Below the pieces are notes generated by a model. That model was given only the letters and a program-made list of their open reading frames with translations. It made no database searches and was not told the DNA's origin. The position numbers and the translations under genes were made by a program. A stretch of DNA of 64,000 nt, taken from a candidate division WOR-3 bacterium. Lineage in GTDB: Bacteria > Hydrothermota > UBA3072. Shown one piece after another: positions 55,965 through 64,000 of this stretch. The stretch is taken from the NCBI GenBank assembly GCA_039804165.1, contig JBDRZZ010000006.1, positions 26,217 to 90,216 on the forward strand. Direction: 5' to 3'. How positions within the stretch are numbered: the first letter of the stretch is position 1; every line of letters starts with the position of its first letter.

Positions 55965-57269
55965 ATGAGTATATGTAAAATAGAAAAACTTTTGGTGTTA
56001 TCAATAGCACTTCAATTTTTGTATGTTACATCATTGAACTCTCAGATTATAGCAGGACACGAAGCAGCAGCGAGTTTTCGTTCTATCCCACTTTCTGCAA
56101 TATTGAAAGCAAAAGACAGTCTTCACATTGCCTACGGCCACTCATCACATGGTCAACAAATAATCGAAGGTGTTAGAAATTTAGATGCTTTTATGACAGC
56201 AAATGGAAGTCCAGCTGGAACATATGCTGTAGATTTTACAGGAAATGCAGGACAGGGTGTTTTGGACTTTCGTGATAATGGTGATTACTATTTTGTACAA
56301 CATCCTCCAAGACCTTTTCCAGTTGCCAAAGACTTGGGAGCTGATTGGAATAATAATCTTAACTACACTGCATGGGTTTCTGATACGAGGAATTATTTAA
56401 ATAGTCATCCTGAAGTTAATGTAATTATTTGGAGTTGGTGCAGTCAAGCAGGATATAATAATTACGACCATCATATAGAAGCTTATCTTGATAGTATGTC
56501 CGCTCTTGAAGCAGATTATCCAAATGTAAAATTTGTATATATGACAGGTCATGTAGATGGAACAGGGCTTAATGGAAGACTTCATACAAATAATGAGATT
56601 ATCAGAAACTATTGCATTAATAATGGTAAAATACTATATGATTTTGAAGATATAGAGAGCTGGGATCCTGATGGTAATTATTATGGTGATAAGTTTGTAA
56701 CAGCCGCTTGTAATTGGGATGCAAATGGTAATGGTTTTACGGAAGAGGCAAGAGAAGATACTGGAGACTGGGTACCACCTGGACCGTTGAATGGAGATAG
56801 AAATTGGGCCCTTGAGTGGCAAGAATCGCATACCTTAAACGTAGATTGGTATGAATGTAAAATCAATCATTATCATACCCAGCATTTGAATGATAATTTG
56901 AAGGCATATGCATTCTGGTGGCTTATGGCTAGGATTGCAGGCTGGGATGGTTCTCCAGGCGTTAATGAGGATAAAGAACACCTTCCACTTAAATTTAGTT
57001 TATCTCAAAATTTTCCTAACCCGTTTAACCCAAAAACAACGATAAGATTTTCGATTTCTGAATATACTATGGTTAGTTTGAAGATTTATGACATTTTAGG
57101 GAGAGAAATAGCTACACTTGTAAACGAACCAAAGAAACCAGGTGAATATACGGTTGAATGGAATGGAACGGATCTGTCAGGCCAGCAAGTGGCAAATGGG
57201 TTGTACTTTTATCAATTAAAAACAAGCAATGGTTTTATTTTTACCCGTAAAATGGTACTATTAAAATAG
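55965..57269 (+). CDS. Secreted SGNH-like hydrolase candidate, paralogue of the 50726 gene
   Basis: 434 aa with an N-terminal export signal. IAYGHSSHGQQI (S60/S61) may hold the nucleophile. VIIWSWCSQAGYNN, FVYMTGHVDGTGLNGR and INHYHTQHLND with WWLMARIAGWDG follow in SGNH-like order. The sorting domain is ~345-434 (NFPNPFNPKTT, YDILGREIATLV). AAAGGAGG precedes the ATG 12 bases after the previous stop. An acetylesterase acting with the glycosidases would fit, but activity is not shown by sequence alone. Confidence 0.75.
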   Translation: MSICKIEKLLVLSIALQFLYVTSLNSQIIAGHEAAASFRSIPLSAILKAKDSLHIAYGHSSHGQQIIEGVRNLDAFMTANGSPAGTYAVDFTGNAGQGVLDFRDNGDYYFVQHPPRPFPVAKDLGADWNNNLNYTAWVSDTRNYLNSHPEVNVIIWSWCSQAGYNNYDHHIEAYLDSMSALEADYPNVKFVYMTGHVDGTGLNGRLHTNNEIIRNYCINNGKILYDFEDIESWDPDGNYYGDKFVTAACNWDANGNGFTEEAREDTGDWVPPGPLNGDRNWALEWQESHTLNVDWYECKINHYHTQHLNDNLKAYAFWWLMARIAGWDGSPGVNEDKEHLPLKFSLSQNFPNPFNPKTTIRFSISEYTMVSLKIYDILGREIATLVNEPKKPGEYTVEWNGTDLSGQQVANGLYFYQLKTSNGFIFTRKMVLLK

Positions 57270-57282
57270 ATGTTATACATTA

Positions 57283-58980
57283 ATGGTATTGAACTTTGTT
57301 AGGGAAAAAATCTTATCGGTTCTATTTTTTGAGATATTGATAACATTACAGGCTTTACCAGCAAATCATTATATACGGGCTGGTGCAACAGGTGCGAATA
57401 ATGGTAATAACTGGGTAGATGCATGGACAAGACTGCCTGATGTTTTAGTAAGAGGGGATACTTATTATGTTGCAAGTGGAACCTATCCGTTTTATAGAAT
57501 CGAAGAAGTAAATGGTTCAGGTTATATTGTTATCAAGAAGGCAACAGAATTTGATCACGGAACTGATAGCGGATGGGTTTCAGCTTATGGGCAGGGTGTT
57601 GCATCTTTCCAGGGATTGGAGATATTAGCTTCGTGCGTTATTTTAGATGGACAAACTGGTGGAGGACCAGGAAACTGGAATTCAGGATTCGGCTTTGAAG
57701 TTGTTAGAACGCCGCCCGACAATTGTGGCGACAATGGTGATTTGCTCAGAATAGGAGCAAGCATAAACGACCCAAAGACCAATATCTATATAAGTCATGT
57801 AAAATTTTATTCTACAAGTACAAACTATCCTATGGGAGGTATATCTTTATACGGTGGTGTTGCTAATGCAACTATCTCGTATTGCTCTATTACCAATATT
57901 TTTGGTTGCCCATTTTTCTTTAATTCGTGTAGTAATGTTATAATAGAGTATAACTATATAGCTAATACCCGTTCGACTGGTTCAGTTGATCCTTACTGTC
58001 CCGGTTGGCATACAGAAGGAATATCTTCTATCGGTCAGAATACTAATATAACGATTCGATATAACTTATGGGATCGCATAGCTGGCACCGCTATAATTGC
58101 AGGAATAAATAATGGCACTTGTGAGAATTGGAAAATATATGGGAATATTTTTGCAAGGAGTGTTACAACTATTCGCTATTATTATGATGGGACATCTAAT
58201 AGGCAAGTTATGAATAACCTAGAATTCTATAATAATGATATTGTAGGTATTCCTGAAACAATTGGTGGTTATGGAGTTTCGCAGGGTGGAATTGTTATCG
58301 ATAGCGGAAACAATAATAAGGTTTATAATAACATCTGGTATAATAACATAGCTAATTCATTTTCTATTGATGCCGAACATGGATTTAACTATTTCGCCGA
58401 AAATCGTAGAGTAGAAGGTTGTTATCCTCAGCCTTGCGATATGGATGAAGATGCTGCTGTTGACGATGTGAACACTCAACTTGGCCCTGATGCAAGTCCG
58501 TTTATCAGCGGGGATGGAGCAGGTGATCCTTTACAAGCGAGTTTTTTACTTAAAGTGCCTACTGAGCCAGGTTTGCCACTTAGTGCTGAATTTAATAAGG
58601 ATATGTTTGGTAACATTCGTGGCGAAGATGGAGTTTGGGACCGAGGTGCTTGCGAATATGTAAATAGCTCTGATGTATGTGATGAGATTTCTGAGCTAGC
58701 AGATTTTATATTATCTCAGAATTGTCCTAATCCATTTAACCCAAAAACAATTATAAATTATAGTATTGGAACAAGGGGTTATGTGAGCCTAAAGATTTAT
58801 GATATTTTAGGTCGTGAAATTGCAATACTTGTTGATGGAATAAAAGAGGCAGGATATCACAAAGTAGAATGGAATGGTAAAAGCTCATCTGGACAACAAG
58901 TTGTAAGTGGTGTGTATTTATATCAACTAAAAACAAGCAGTGGTTTTGTGAGTACGAAGAAGATGTTGGTGATAAGGTAA
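57283..58980 (+). CDS. Secreted right-handed beta-helix protein with sorting domain
   Basis: 565 aa. Short signal peptide, then NHYIRAGATGANNGNNW, the opening usual for pectate-lyase-like parallel beta-helix proteins. Coils with repeating asparagines and small hydrophobics (NIYISHVKFYSTS, ATISYCSITNIFG, VIIEYNYIANTRS, WKIYGNIFARSV) run to ~400. It could be a polysaccharide lyase or a glycan-binding scaffold. No calcium or lysine/arginine lyase triad was identified. Sorting domain at ~478-565 (NCPNPFNPKT, YDILGREIAILV). Confidence 0.85.
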   Translation: MVLNFVREKILSVLFFEILITLQALPANHYIRAGATGANNGNNWVDAWTRLPDVLVRGDTYYVASGTYPFYRIEEVNGSGYIVIKKATEFDHGTDSGWVSAYGQGVASFQGLEILASCVILDGQTGGGPGNWNSGFGFEVVRTPPDNCGDNGDLLRIGASINDPKTNIYISHVKFYSTSTNYPMGGISLYGGVANATISYCSITNIFGCPFFFNSCSNVIIEYNYIANTRSTGSVDPYCPGWHTEGISSIGQNTNITIRYNLWDRIAGTAIIAGINNGTCENWKIYGNIFARSVTTIRYYYDGTSNRQVMNNLEFYNNDIVGIPETIGGYGVSQGGIVIDSGNNNKVYNNIWYNNIANSFSIDAEHGFNYFAENRRVEGCYPQPCDMDEDAAVDDVNTQLGPDASPFISGDGAGDPLQASFLLKVPTEPGLPLSAEFNKDMFGNIRGEDGVWDRGACEYVNSSDVCDEISELADFILSQNCPNPFNPKTIINYSIGTRGYVSLKIYDILGREIAILVDGIKEAGYHKVEWNGKSSSGQQVVSGVYLYQLKTSSGFVSTKKMLVIR

Positions 58981-58986
58981 ATTGTT
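58864..58986 (+). repeat. Sorting-domain 3' cassette, copy B
   Basis: Counterpart of 51941-52063: same length, ungapped, with matching sequence that extends 6 bases past the TAA of the beta-helix gene. Such conservation beyond the stop codon is expected from DNA exchange, not from protein selection. Confidence 0.7.
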
Positions 58987-59179
58987 TTATGTGCAAATAG
59001 ATGATTATGAAAAAATGCCTTCCCTTCAGTAATTTTATTAGGGTTGTTAGAGAAATCGTTTTTCCCCCTTGGCAGACACATATTTTTATTTATATAATGC
59101 TTTTGTAGTATCTAAAAATAAGGTTAAGTATTATTATATATTGAGGTTAAGGCTTATGAAAGAGTGAAGGGGAGGGAGT

Positions 59180-59566
59180 ATGAAAACGCTCGGATTAATT
59201 TTTTGGTTATGTAATAAGGTATAAGACATTCGGGAATGGGGTGTGTAGAAGTCAAATCTATGGTGAATATAATTCGCTTGTGAGGTGTTTGGAAAACAGT
59301 ATGGATAGATGGATAATTATTGCCATAAAAAATTCGGAAGGATTGTGAAGTGAAATATTATATGTCGAACCGAACTTGAAGAATAGGAGATTAAATATTG
59401 GGTTATTTGGGTAAAAATTGATATTGCCCTAAGCAAGGTAATGATATCGGATAAATATGCGGCTGAATGGAAGAAATTTTGGTGGAGGGATGTATTTTTA
59501 AAATTTTCTGCAGGCAGAACGAGAAGTAAAAAATCATTCAGAATAAAAATGTTGTTAATGAAATAA
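59180..59566 (+). pseudogene. Decayed cargo gene: start region plus sorting-domain remnant
   Basis: A 600-base gap follows the beta-helix gene. GGGGAGGGAGT and MKTLGLIFWLCNKV at 59180 look like the start of a secreted gene, cut off by a stop. Near its end, WVKIDIALSKV, KYAAEWKKF and LKFSAGRTRSKKS with MLLMK before a TAA at 59564 match a sorting domain (VKIDIYD, KKMLL). The part before 59180 shows nothing recognisable. Confidence 0.55.
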
Positions 59567-59581
59567 AAAAAGGAGGTAGGT

Positions 59582-61627
59582 ATGAAGATGTTAAAAGCAG
59601 TGTTAGTAGTAGTTGTTATGTTAAACGCGATCTCCTCTTCTGCCCAGCAGGAAGAGAGATTCACAAAGACAATCTCCTCAATAGACGGAAAGGAATGTGA
59701 GGTTTACATAAACAACAAAAATGGCACGATTCACCGAGCGTATGGACTAAAAGGTTTTGATACCCGTATTTCAAGCCGAAATATCGAAAGTTTAAGCAAT
59801 CAGTTTATTACCAGCCATAAAGAAATCGTTAAAGTGGATCCGGGTAGTCTTGAACTTGTAAGATGTAAAAAAGCAAAAGATAAGGATAGATGGTTTATAA
59901 ATTACCGACAGTTATACAAAGGGATCCCAGTTTATGGTGCATCAGTGGGATATACAGTACATGAAAATGGAAACATTGTTGCATTTGGTGCCGATGTTTA
60001 TCCCGATATCAATATAGATGTTCATCCTTCTTTATCAGAAGAGGAAGTGCTGGTGATAGCCAAGAGAGAACTTATATCATTAGCTGAAAAAGAAGGCAAA
60101 GATATTCCGGAAGATGAAATAAAAGTCAGTTTGAGACCCGAGCTTTCGGTATATCCCATAGAAAAAGAAAATGGTTATGAGTATAAGTTGGTTTATCAGG
60201 TGAGGTTAACTTTTATAGGTAATGAAGGTATTTACGATCAAAGTTATTTAATAGATGCTAAATCAGGGAGTGTTGTGAACTCATATTCAAATGTATTGAA
60301 TGCTATATACGGTAGAATCAAACTTGAATACTGGACTGATTACTTAAAGGATTCAACGTCTTATTCATATTATAAAGGCTCACCTAACTGTCCTGTATCT
60401 CTTTATAAGTTTAATAATAACGGATTGGAATACCTTGCGAGCACAATAACTGAAGAAAGCGGAAGATTTTATTTCCCGTACAGCAGTAGAGCCGGCTATT
60501 ATGTTTACTCGATGTATCATGCAGGGCAATTGTATAACGATATTGTTAAAATAGAAGATCAAAAAAATAATTATGACTACGCAATGTACTTAGATAACAA
60601 TTATAGATGGTATTGGAGGGTGAGGGAAGCGACAAATCTTTATGTACATATTAACATATTCCACGATGATTACATCGCAAGATATTCCGACGCTATGGAT
60701 AACCTACAGGTTCAGGCTATAATAACTTCAAGTGAGCTAATTAATGGTTTATGTACAGGTGGTTTTTTATATTTCGGTACAGAATCTGGTTACAATTGGA
60801 GCAGATATCGAGAAGTTGTATATCATGAATATTCCCATTCTTTTACCATTACCAGCAGAAATAGAGAACCAATACCTGGTGGTATTCCTGGTGCGGCTAT
60901 GGAAGAAGTATATGGATTACTTGAAGGATTAGCAGATTACTTTCCCTGTTCATATCTTAATGATCCTCTAATGGAAGGGCCGAATTTCTCTCGTAATCTT
61001 GATAACGACCTTATGTATGAAGGAATTTTTGGTAATCACTATTATGGCCAGATTTTTGGAGGCGCCCTCTGGGATTTACGGAGTTACTTAGGCCAGGAAA
61101 ATGCAGACAGGCTCATTATTGAAGCAATTGAGATGGAGCCTTACGCTTGGTTTTATAATGAATTTGCAAAAAATATTGCAATAGCTAACGATGATGATGG
61201 GAACCTGAATAATAGTGTTCCCGATTGGTTCTGGATTAACAGAGCATTTTACACAAACCACGGTATTCCTTTCAATGTTCCTGCTCCTTCGGTAGAGAGA
61301 ACAACAGAAGTAATTAATTTTACACCGGAATCTCCAGCACCTCTGGAATATTCTTTATCTCAGAACTATCCCAATCCTTTTAATTCAACCACAACTATTT
61401 CTTTCTCCGTACCGGAAGAAGCGCATGTTAGAATGGTTGTGTATAATACTCTGGGGCAAATAGTAAGTGTCCTAGTCGATGGAGAATATACACCGGGCAG
61501 CTATTTGGTTAACTTCAATGCAACCGATGTAGCCAATCAAGTATATATAGTAAAAGCGGTTATGACTTCCATCGAAAATCCTAAAGAGCAACATAATTTT
61601 ACGAAGAAGATGATATTGCTGAGATAG
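59582..61627 (+). CDS. Secreted HExxH metallopeptidase (M4/M36-like) with FTP propeptide and sorting domain
   Basis: 681 aa, signal peptide (AVLVVVVMLNAISSSA). The propeptide ~25-240 contains FTP-type segments (DRWFINYRQLYKGIPVYGASVGYTV in part, hallmark YKGIPVYGA). The catalytic zinc site is H415-E416-x-x-H419 in YHEYSH, with third ligand E448 in EGLADYF, as in gluzincins. Sorting domain at ~590-681 (NYPNPFNSTTT, YNTLGQIVSVLV), more divergent than in the neighbours. AAAGGAGG precedes the ATG. It may process other surface proteins or digest protein. Confidence 0.87.
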   Translation: MKMLKAVLVVVVMLNAISSSAQQEERFTKTISSIDGKECEVYINNKNGTIHRAYGLKGFDTRISSRNIESLSNQFITSHKEIVKVDPGSLELVRCKKAKDKDRWFINYRQLYKGIPVYGASVGYTVHENGNIVAFGADVYPDINIDVHPSLSEEEVLVIAKRELISLAEKEGKDIPEDEIKVSLRPELSVYPIEKENGYEYKLVYQVRLTFIGNEGIYDQSYLIDAKSGSVVNSYSNVLNAIYGRIKLEYWTDYLKDSTSYSYYKGSPNCPVSLYKFNNNGLEYLASTITEESGRFYFPYSSRAGYYVYSMYHAGQLYNDIVKIEDQKNNYDYAMYLDNNYRWYWRVREATNLYVHINIFHDDYIARYSDAMDNLQVQAIITSSELINGLCTGGFLYFGTESGYNWSRYREVVYHEYSHSFTITSRNREPIPGGIPGAAMEEVYGLLEGLADYFPCSYLNDPLMEGPNFSRNLDNDLMYEGIFGNHYYGQIFGGALWDLRSYLGQENADRLIIEAIEMEPYAWFYNEFAKNIAIANDDDGNLNNSVPDWFWINRAFYTNHGIPFNVPAPSVERTTEVINFTPESPAPLEYSLSQNYPNPFNSTTTISFSVPEEAHVRMVVYNTLGQIVSVLVDGEYTPGSYLVNFNATDVANQVYIVKAVMTSIENPKEQHNFTKKMILLR

Positions 61628-61657
61628 TAAAAAACATTTAACAAAAAGAGGTCTTTG

Positions 61658-62232
61658 ATGGGTTTTGTAAAAGTGTCTTCCACAGGGGCTATTATTGTGC
61701 TTTTTTGGTAATTGGTTTTATTTGGGATGGCGGGGTTAAAAACAGTTTTAAGGAAGACTTGAAAAGAAATCCCGACTTTTGGAAAGAAGAAACTTTATAC
61801 AGGAGAGTTAATATTGGATAAGGTGGTAGGGAATAATATCCAATTATTATCCTAATGGTTTTAAGGTAAGGCTTAAGAACGGAAAAGGGGAAATATATAT
61901 ACTTTTTCAGACGTCGGGGGATGTGAATTACTTAACATGATAATAATGCATATACTGGATTGGTTTTATATAGAAATTAAGGTGGAGGTTCATTTACATT
62001 AATCCAACAAAAGCGAATACCGCTTGTCATCCATAATTCCAACACTTCTTTTTTCTTATTCGGAGAGGTCCTTTTGTATGAGCGTGACACTTTATTCTTC
62101 ATATGGTAATGTACTTGTAAAAAGATAGATAGAGGGAAGCTGTATGAAGTTCTATTTGATGGAATAGAATTTAATAGAGACAGAAGACAGGATAAGATTG
62201 AGTCTATAGAGAATACTAATATAACCGGATAA
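61658..62232 (+). pseudogene. Decayed cargo gene with sorting-domain trace
   Basis: No intact gene lies between 61628 and 62873. Fragments read as coding in different frames: VRLKNGKGEIYILFQTSGDV, DNNAYTGLVLYRN, and near the end SVTLYSSYGNVLV, then KLYEVLFDGIEFN, which fits YDxxGxxV ... GKYEVEFDG of a sorting domain. Stops and shifts interrupt it. The limits are approximate. Confidence 0.35.
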
Positions 62233-62419
62233 AAGGTTTAAATAACAAAATATTGTATATAAGTAACGTTGTAAGATGAAATATCATCCCGAGGATGGTT
62301 CATCTCAGTTTTATTCAAGATGGTATCGCCCAAGGATAATGCTCTCAATTAAACGAATTTCCCCGGAGGGGCTGTGGCAAGGTATTAAGGACAATTTAAC
62401 GAGTAAGGCAGGGAGCAGG

Positions 62420-62626
62420 ATAAATTTGAAATTCAGTATATCAGTATAGATGATGTTATAATAGGTGAGCTGGTTATATACAATGTTCTTGGAACAACAA
62501 GTAGTAGGATAATGTTAAAATAAGAGAAGAAGGTTGTTAAATGGAATGAAGATTTTTCTTCTGTAGTTTCTGTAAACTATTTGTAGATGAATATGTTTTT
62601 ATAAAAAGATGATTTTTAAAAAATAG
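62420..62626 (+). pseudogene. Second decayed sorting-domain remnant before the GH3 gene
   Basis: INLKFSIS, then ELVIYNVLG, KKVVKWNEDFSS, DEYVF and finally KKMIFKK before a TAG at 62624 recreate a sorting domain (VELVIYNVLG ... VVKWNG ... VKKMI) across several frameshifts. The stretch 62627-62779 shows nothing firm. Confidence 0.55.
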
Positions 62627-62779
62627 AGGGATAGAGATTTATAGAATATGGGAGATTATGGGGGTTGCCTATTTTCATCTTTTCCTACTAATATCTAAAT
62701 CTACCTGTGGAAAATTTATAGTGTTTTGAGAAAGAGAGAGGTTATAAAGGTCTTGAAACTACACTAAGAAATGTAATGA

Positions 62780-62807
62780 TTGACAATATAGGTTTTGAGA
62801 ATATATT
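62780..62807 (+). promoter_or_regulatory. Promoter of the GH3 gene
   Basis: Consensus TTGACA (62780-62785), 16 bases, then TATATT (62802-62807), about 67 bases before the GH3 ATG. Confidence 0.5.
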
Positions 62808-62873
62808 AATTAAACAAAGGATTTTCATAAAAAGAACTGAAAATTAAATTAAAAATTTTTCAAAGGTTTGGTT

Positions 62874-64000
62874 ATGAAAGGAATAAATTTATTATTGTTT
62901 GTTATCACAATAACATTATCGAGTCAACAATTCCCTTATCAAGATCCTAAGCTTAGTTCTAGTGAACGGGCTAAAGATTTGATTTCACGTTTGACATTAG
63001 AAGAAAAAGTAGCTTTAATGTGCGATCAATCTGATGAGATTCCTAGATTAGGTATAAAAAAATTTAACTGGTGGAGCGAAGCATTACATGGTTTAGCTTA
63101 TAACGATAGTGTAACGGTTTTCCCACAACCTATAGGAATGGCAGCTTCGTTTAACGATGAATTAGTTTATAAAATCTTTTGCGCTGTTTCAGATGAGACA
63201 AGAGCTAAATATCACGATATGTTACGTCGAGGTGGAGAGAATAGACGATTCCTTAGTCTTTCTGTATGGACTCCTAACATAAACATTTTCAGGGATCCGA
63301 GATGGGGTCGCGGACAAGAAACGTATGGCGAGGATCCATATTTAATGGCACGGATGGGTGTGGTTGTGGTAAAAGGGCTTCAGGGTCCGGATACTTCAAA
63401 ATATAGAAAGTTACTCGCATGTGCAAAACATTACGCAGTTCATTCTGGGCCAGAATGGAGCAGACATGTTATTAATCTGAAGAATATAAGCCCGAGGGAT
63501 TTATATGAGACCTACCTTCCTGCTTTCAAGGCGTTGGTACAGGAAGCGGATGTTCGCCAGGTTATGTGTGCATATCATCGGTTAGATGATGAGCCATGTT
63601 GTGGGAATACACGGTTGCTACAAAAAATTTTAAGGGAGGAATGGGGGTATAAGCATCTGGTTGTATCTGATTGTGGCGCAATTACAGATTTTTTTACAAC
63701 CCACAAGGTGTCACCCGATCCTCTTCATGCTGCCGTGAAAGCAGTTCTAGCAGGAACAGATCTGGAATGCCAGTGGACAGATCATACATATAAGAAATTA
63801 TCGGAGGCTGTCAAAAATGGATTGGTTAAAGAAGAAGATATTAATAACCGCTTGATGCGAATTCTAGTCAATCGTTTCGATTTAGGTGAATTTGACGATG
63901 ATTCATTAGTCCCATGGACAAAAATCCCTATTTCCATTGTAAATTGTGAATTACATCGAAAACTATCATTGGAAATGGCACGCCAATCTATTGTTTTGCT
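62874..64000 (+). CDS. GH3 beta-xylosidase/beta-glucosidase (C-terminus cut by window edge)
   Basis: 375 residues visible of an expected 700 or more. Signal peptide (LLLFVITITLSSQ). RAKDLISRLTLEEKVALM and FNWWSEALHGLA are the GH3 opening in the xylosidase style. FRDPRWGRGQETYGEDPYL and KHYAVHSGP form the active site, with the nucleophile Asp D266 in VVSDCGAI. AGTDLEC follows. The second domain is reached only at its start (LHRKLSLEMARQSIVLL). It is exported and probably releases xylose or glucose from oligosaccharides made by the upstream enzymes. A sorting tail, if any, is outside the window. Confidence 0.93.
   Translation, partial: MKGINLLLFVITITLSSQQFPYQDPKLSSSERAKDLISRLTLEEKVALMCDQSDEIPRLGIKKFNWWSEALHGLAYNDSVTVFPQPIGMAASFNDELVYKIFCAVSDETRAKYHDMLRRGGENRRFLSLSVWTPNINIFRDPRWGRGQETYGEDPYLMARMGVVVVKGLQGPDTSKYRKLLACAKHYAVHSGPEWSRHVINLKNISPRDLYETYLPAFKALVQEADVRQVMCAYHRLDDEPCCGNTRLLQKILREEWGYKHLVVSDCGAITDFFTTHKVSPDPLHAAVKAVLAGTDLECQWTDHTYKKLSEAVKNGLVKEEDINNRLMRILVNRFDLGEFDDDSLVPWTKIPISIVNCELHRKLSLEMARQSIVL

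Noticed and set aside
42597..62626. CRISPR array or insertion sequences as the cause of the repeats
   Set aside because: The repeats are coding sorting domains at the ends of genes. No short regular repeat-spacer pattern, transposase or terminal inverted repeats were seen.

Overview
The window comes from an AT-rich, Gram-negative-type anaerobic bacterium. The outer-membrane cues are TolC, a MacA/MacB-type exporter, beta-barrel proteins and Type IX secretion-like C-terminal sorting domains (YPNPFN ... YDILGRE ... KKM). Rubredoxin and a flavin reductase suggest anaerobic life. This mix, with secreted propeller and C25 peptidase proteins, fits uncultivated FCB-like phyla such as WOR-3/Stahlbacteria or Hydrothermae. 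That placement is inference from gene style, not from a phylogeny.

Layout. Positions 1-5382 (minus) form one sulfur/cysteine operon: cysK, a ThiN-AIR synthase fusion, an Rrf2/IscR-like regulator, metY, a tiny NrdD-tail-like protein and nifS. It sits behind a good promoter with a perfect inverted repeat over the -10. Positions 5522-9833 (minus) hold three ATGA-coupled genes: a Trm112-like protein, a C25 (gingipain/PorU-like) peptidase and a SLOG-fold protein. Positions 9918-11178 are the wreck of a PMT-family glycosyltransferase. Next come an M23 peptidase, a response regulator with a DUF4388-like domain, a repeat-rich secreted protein and a small outer-membrane protein. Positions 17062-23123 hold an overlapping export operon (Yip1, TolC, MacA, split MacB, GT4 glycosyltransferase). 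Positions 23196-26963 encode a seven-PAS hybrid histidine kinase. tRNA-Gly(CCC), tgt, yajC and fmt follow, then flavin reductase plus rubredoxin and a TPR lipoprotein-like gene.

Positions 31719-42240 (minus) are a long co-directional run: asnS, a beta-barrel protein, gap-pgk-tpiA, secG, rplU, rpmA, an S55 (SpoIVB-like) protein and a propeller protein.

From 42525 to the right end the character changes. The region is a 21-kb array of large secreted proteins on the plus strand, nearly all ending in the same sorting domain. They are a LamG/Fn3/clan GH-A glycosidase, two related glycosidase-like proteins with a DEP motif, two related SGNH-like proteins, an FG-GAP/VCBS protein, a right-handed beta-helix protein, an HExxH metallopeptidase, an orphan protein and a GH3 beta-xylosidase/glucosidase without a visible tail. 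It looks like an extracellular polysaccharide-degrading locus without SusC/SusD. Scattered between the intact genes are four or five decayed sorting-domain remnants. Two intact genes share near-matching 3' ends that run a few bases past the stop codon. Together these suggest a locus that gains, loses and swaps cargo genes through repeated sorting-domain DNA. This is the most unusual feature of the window.
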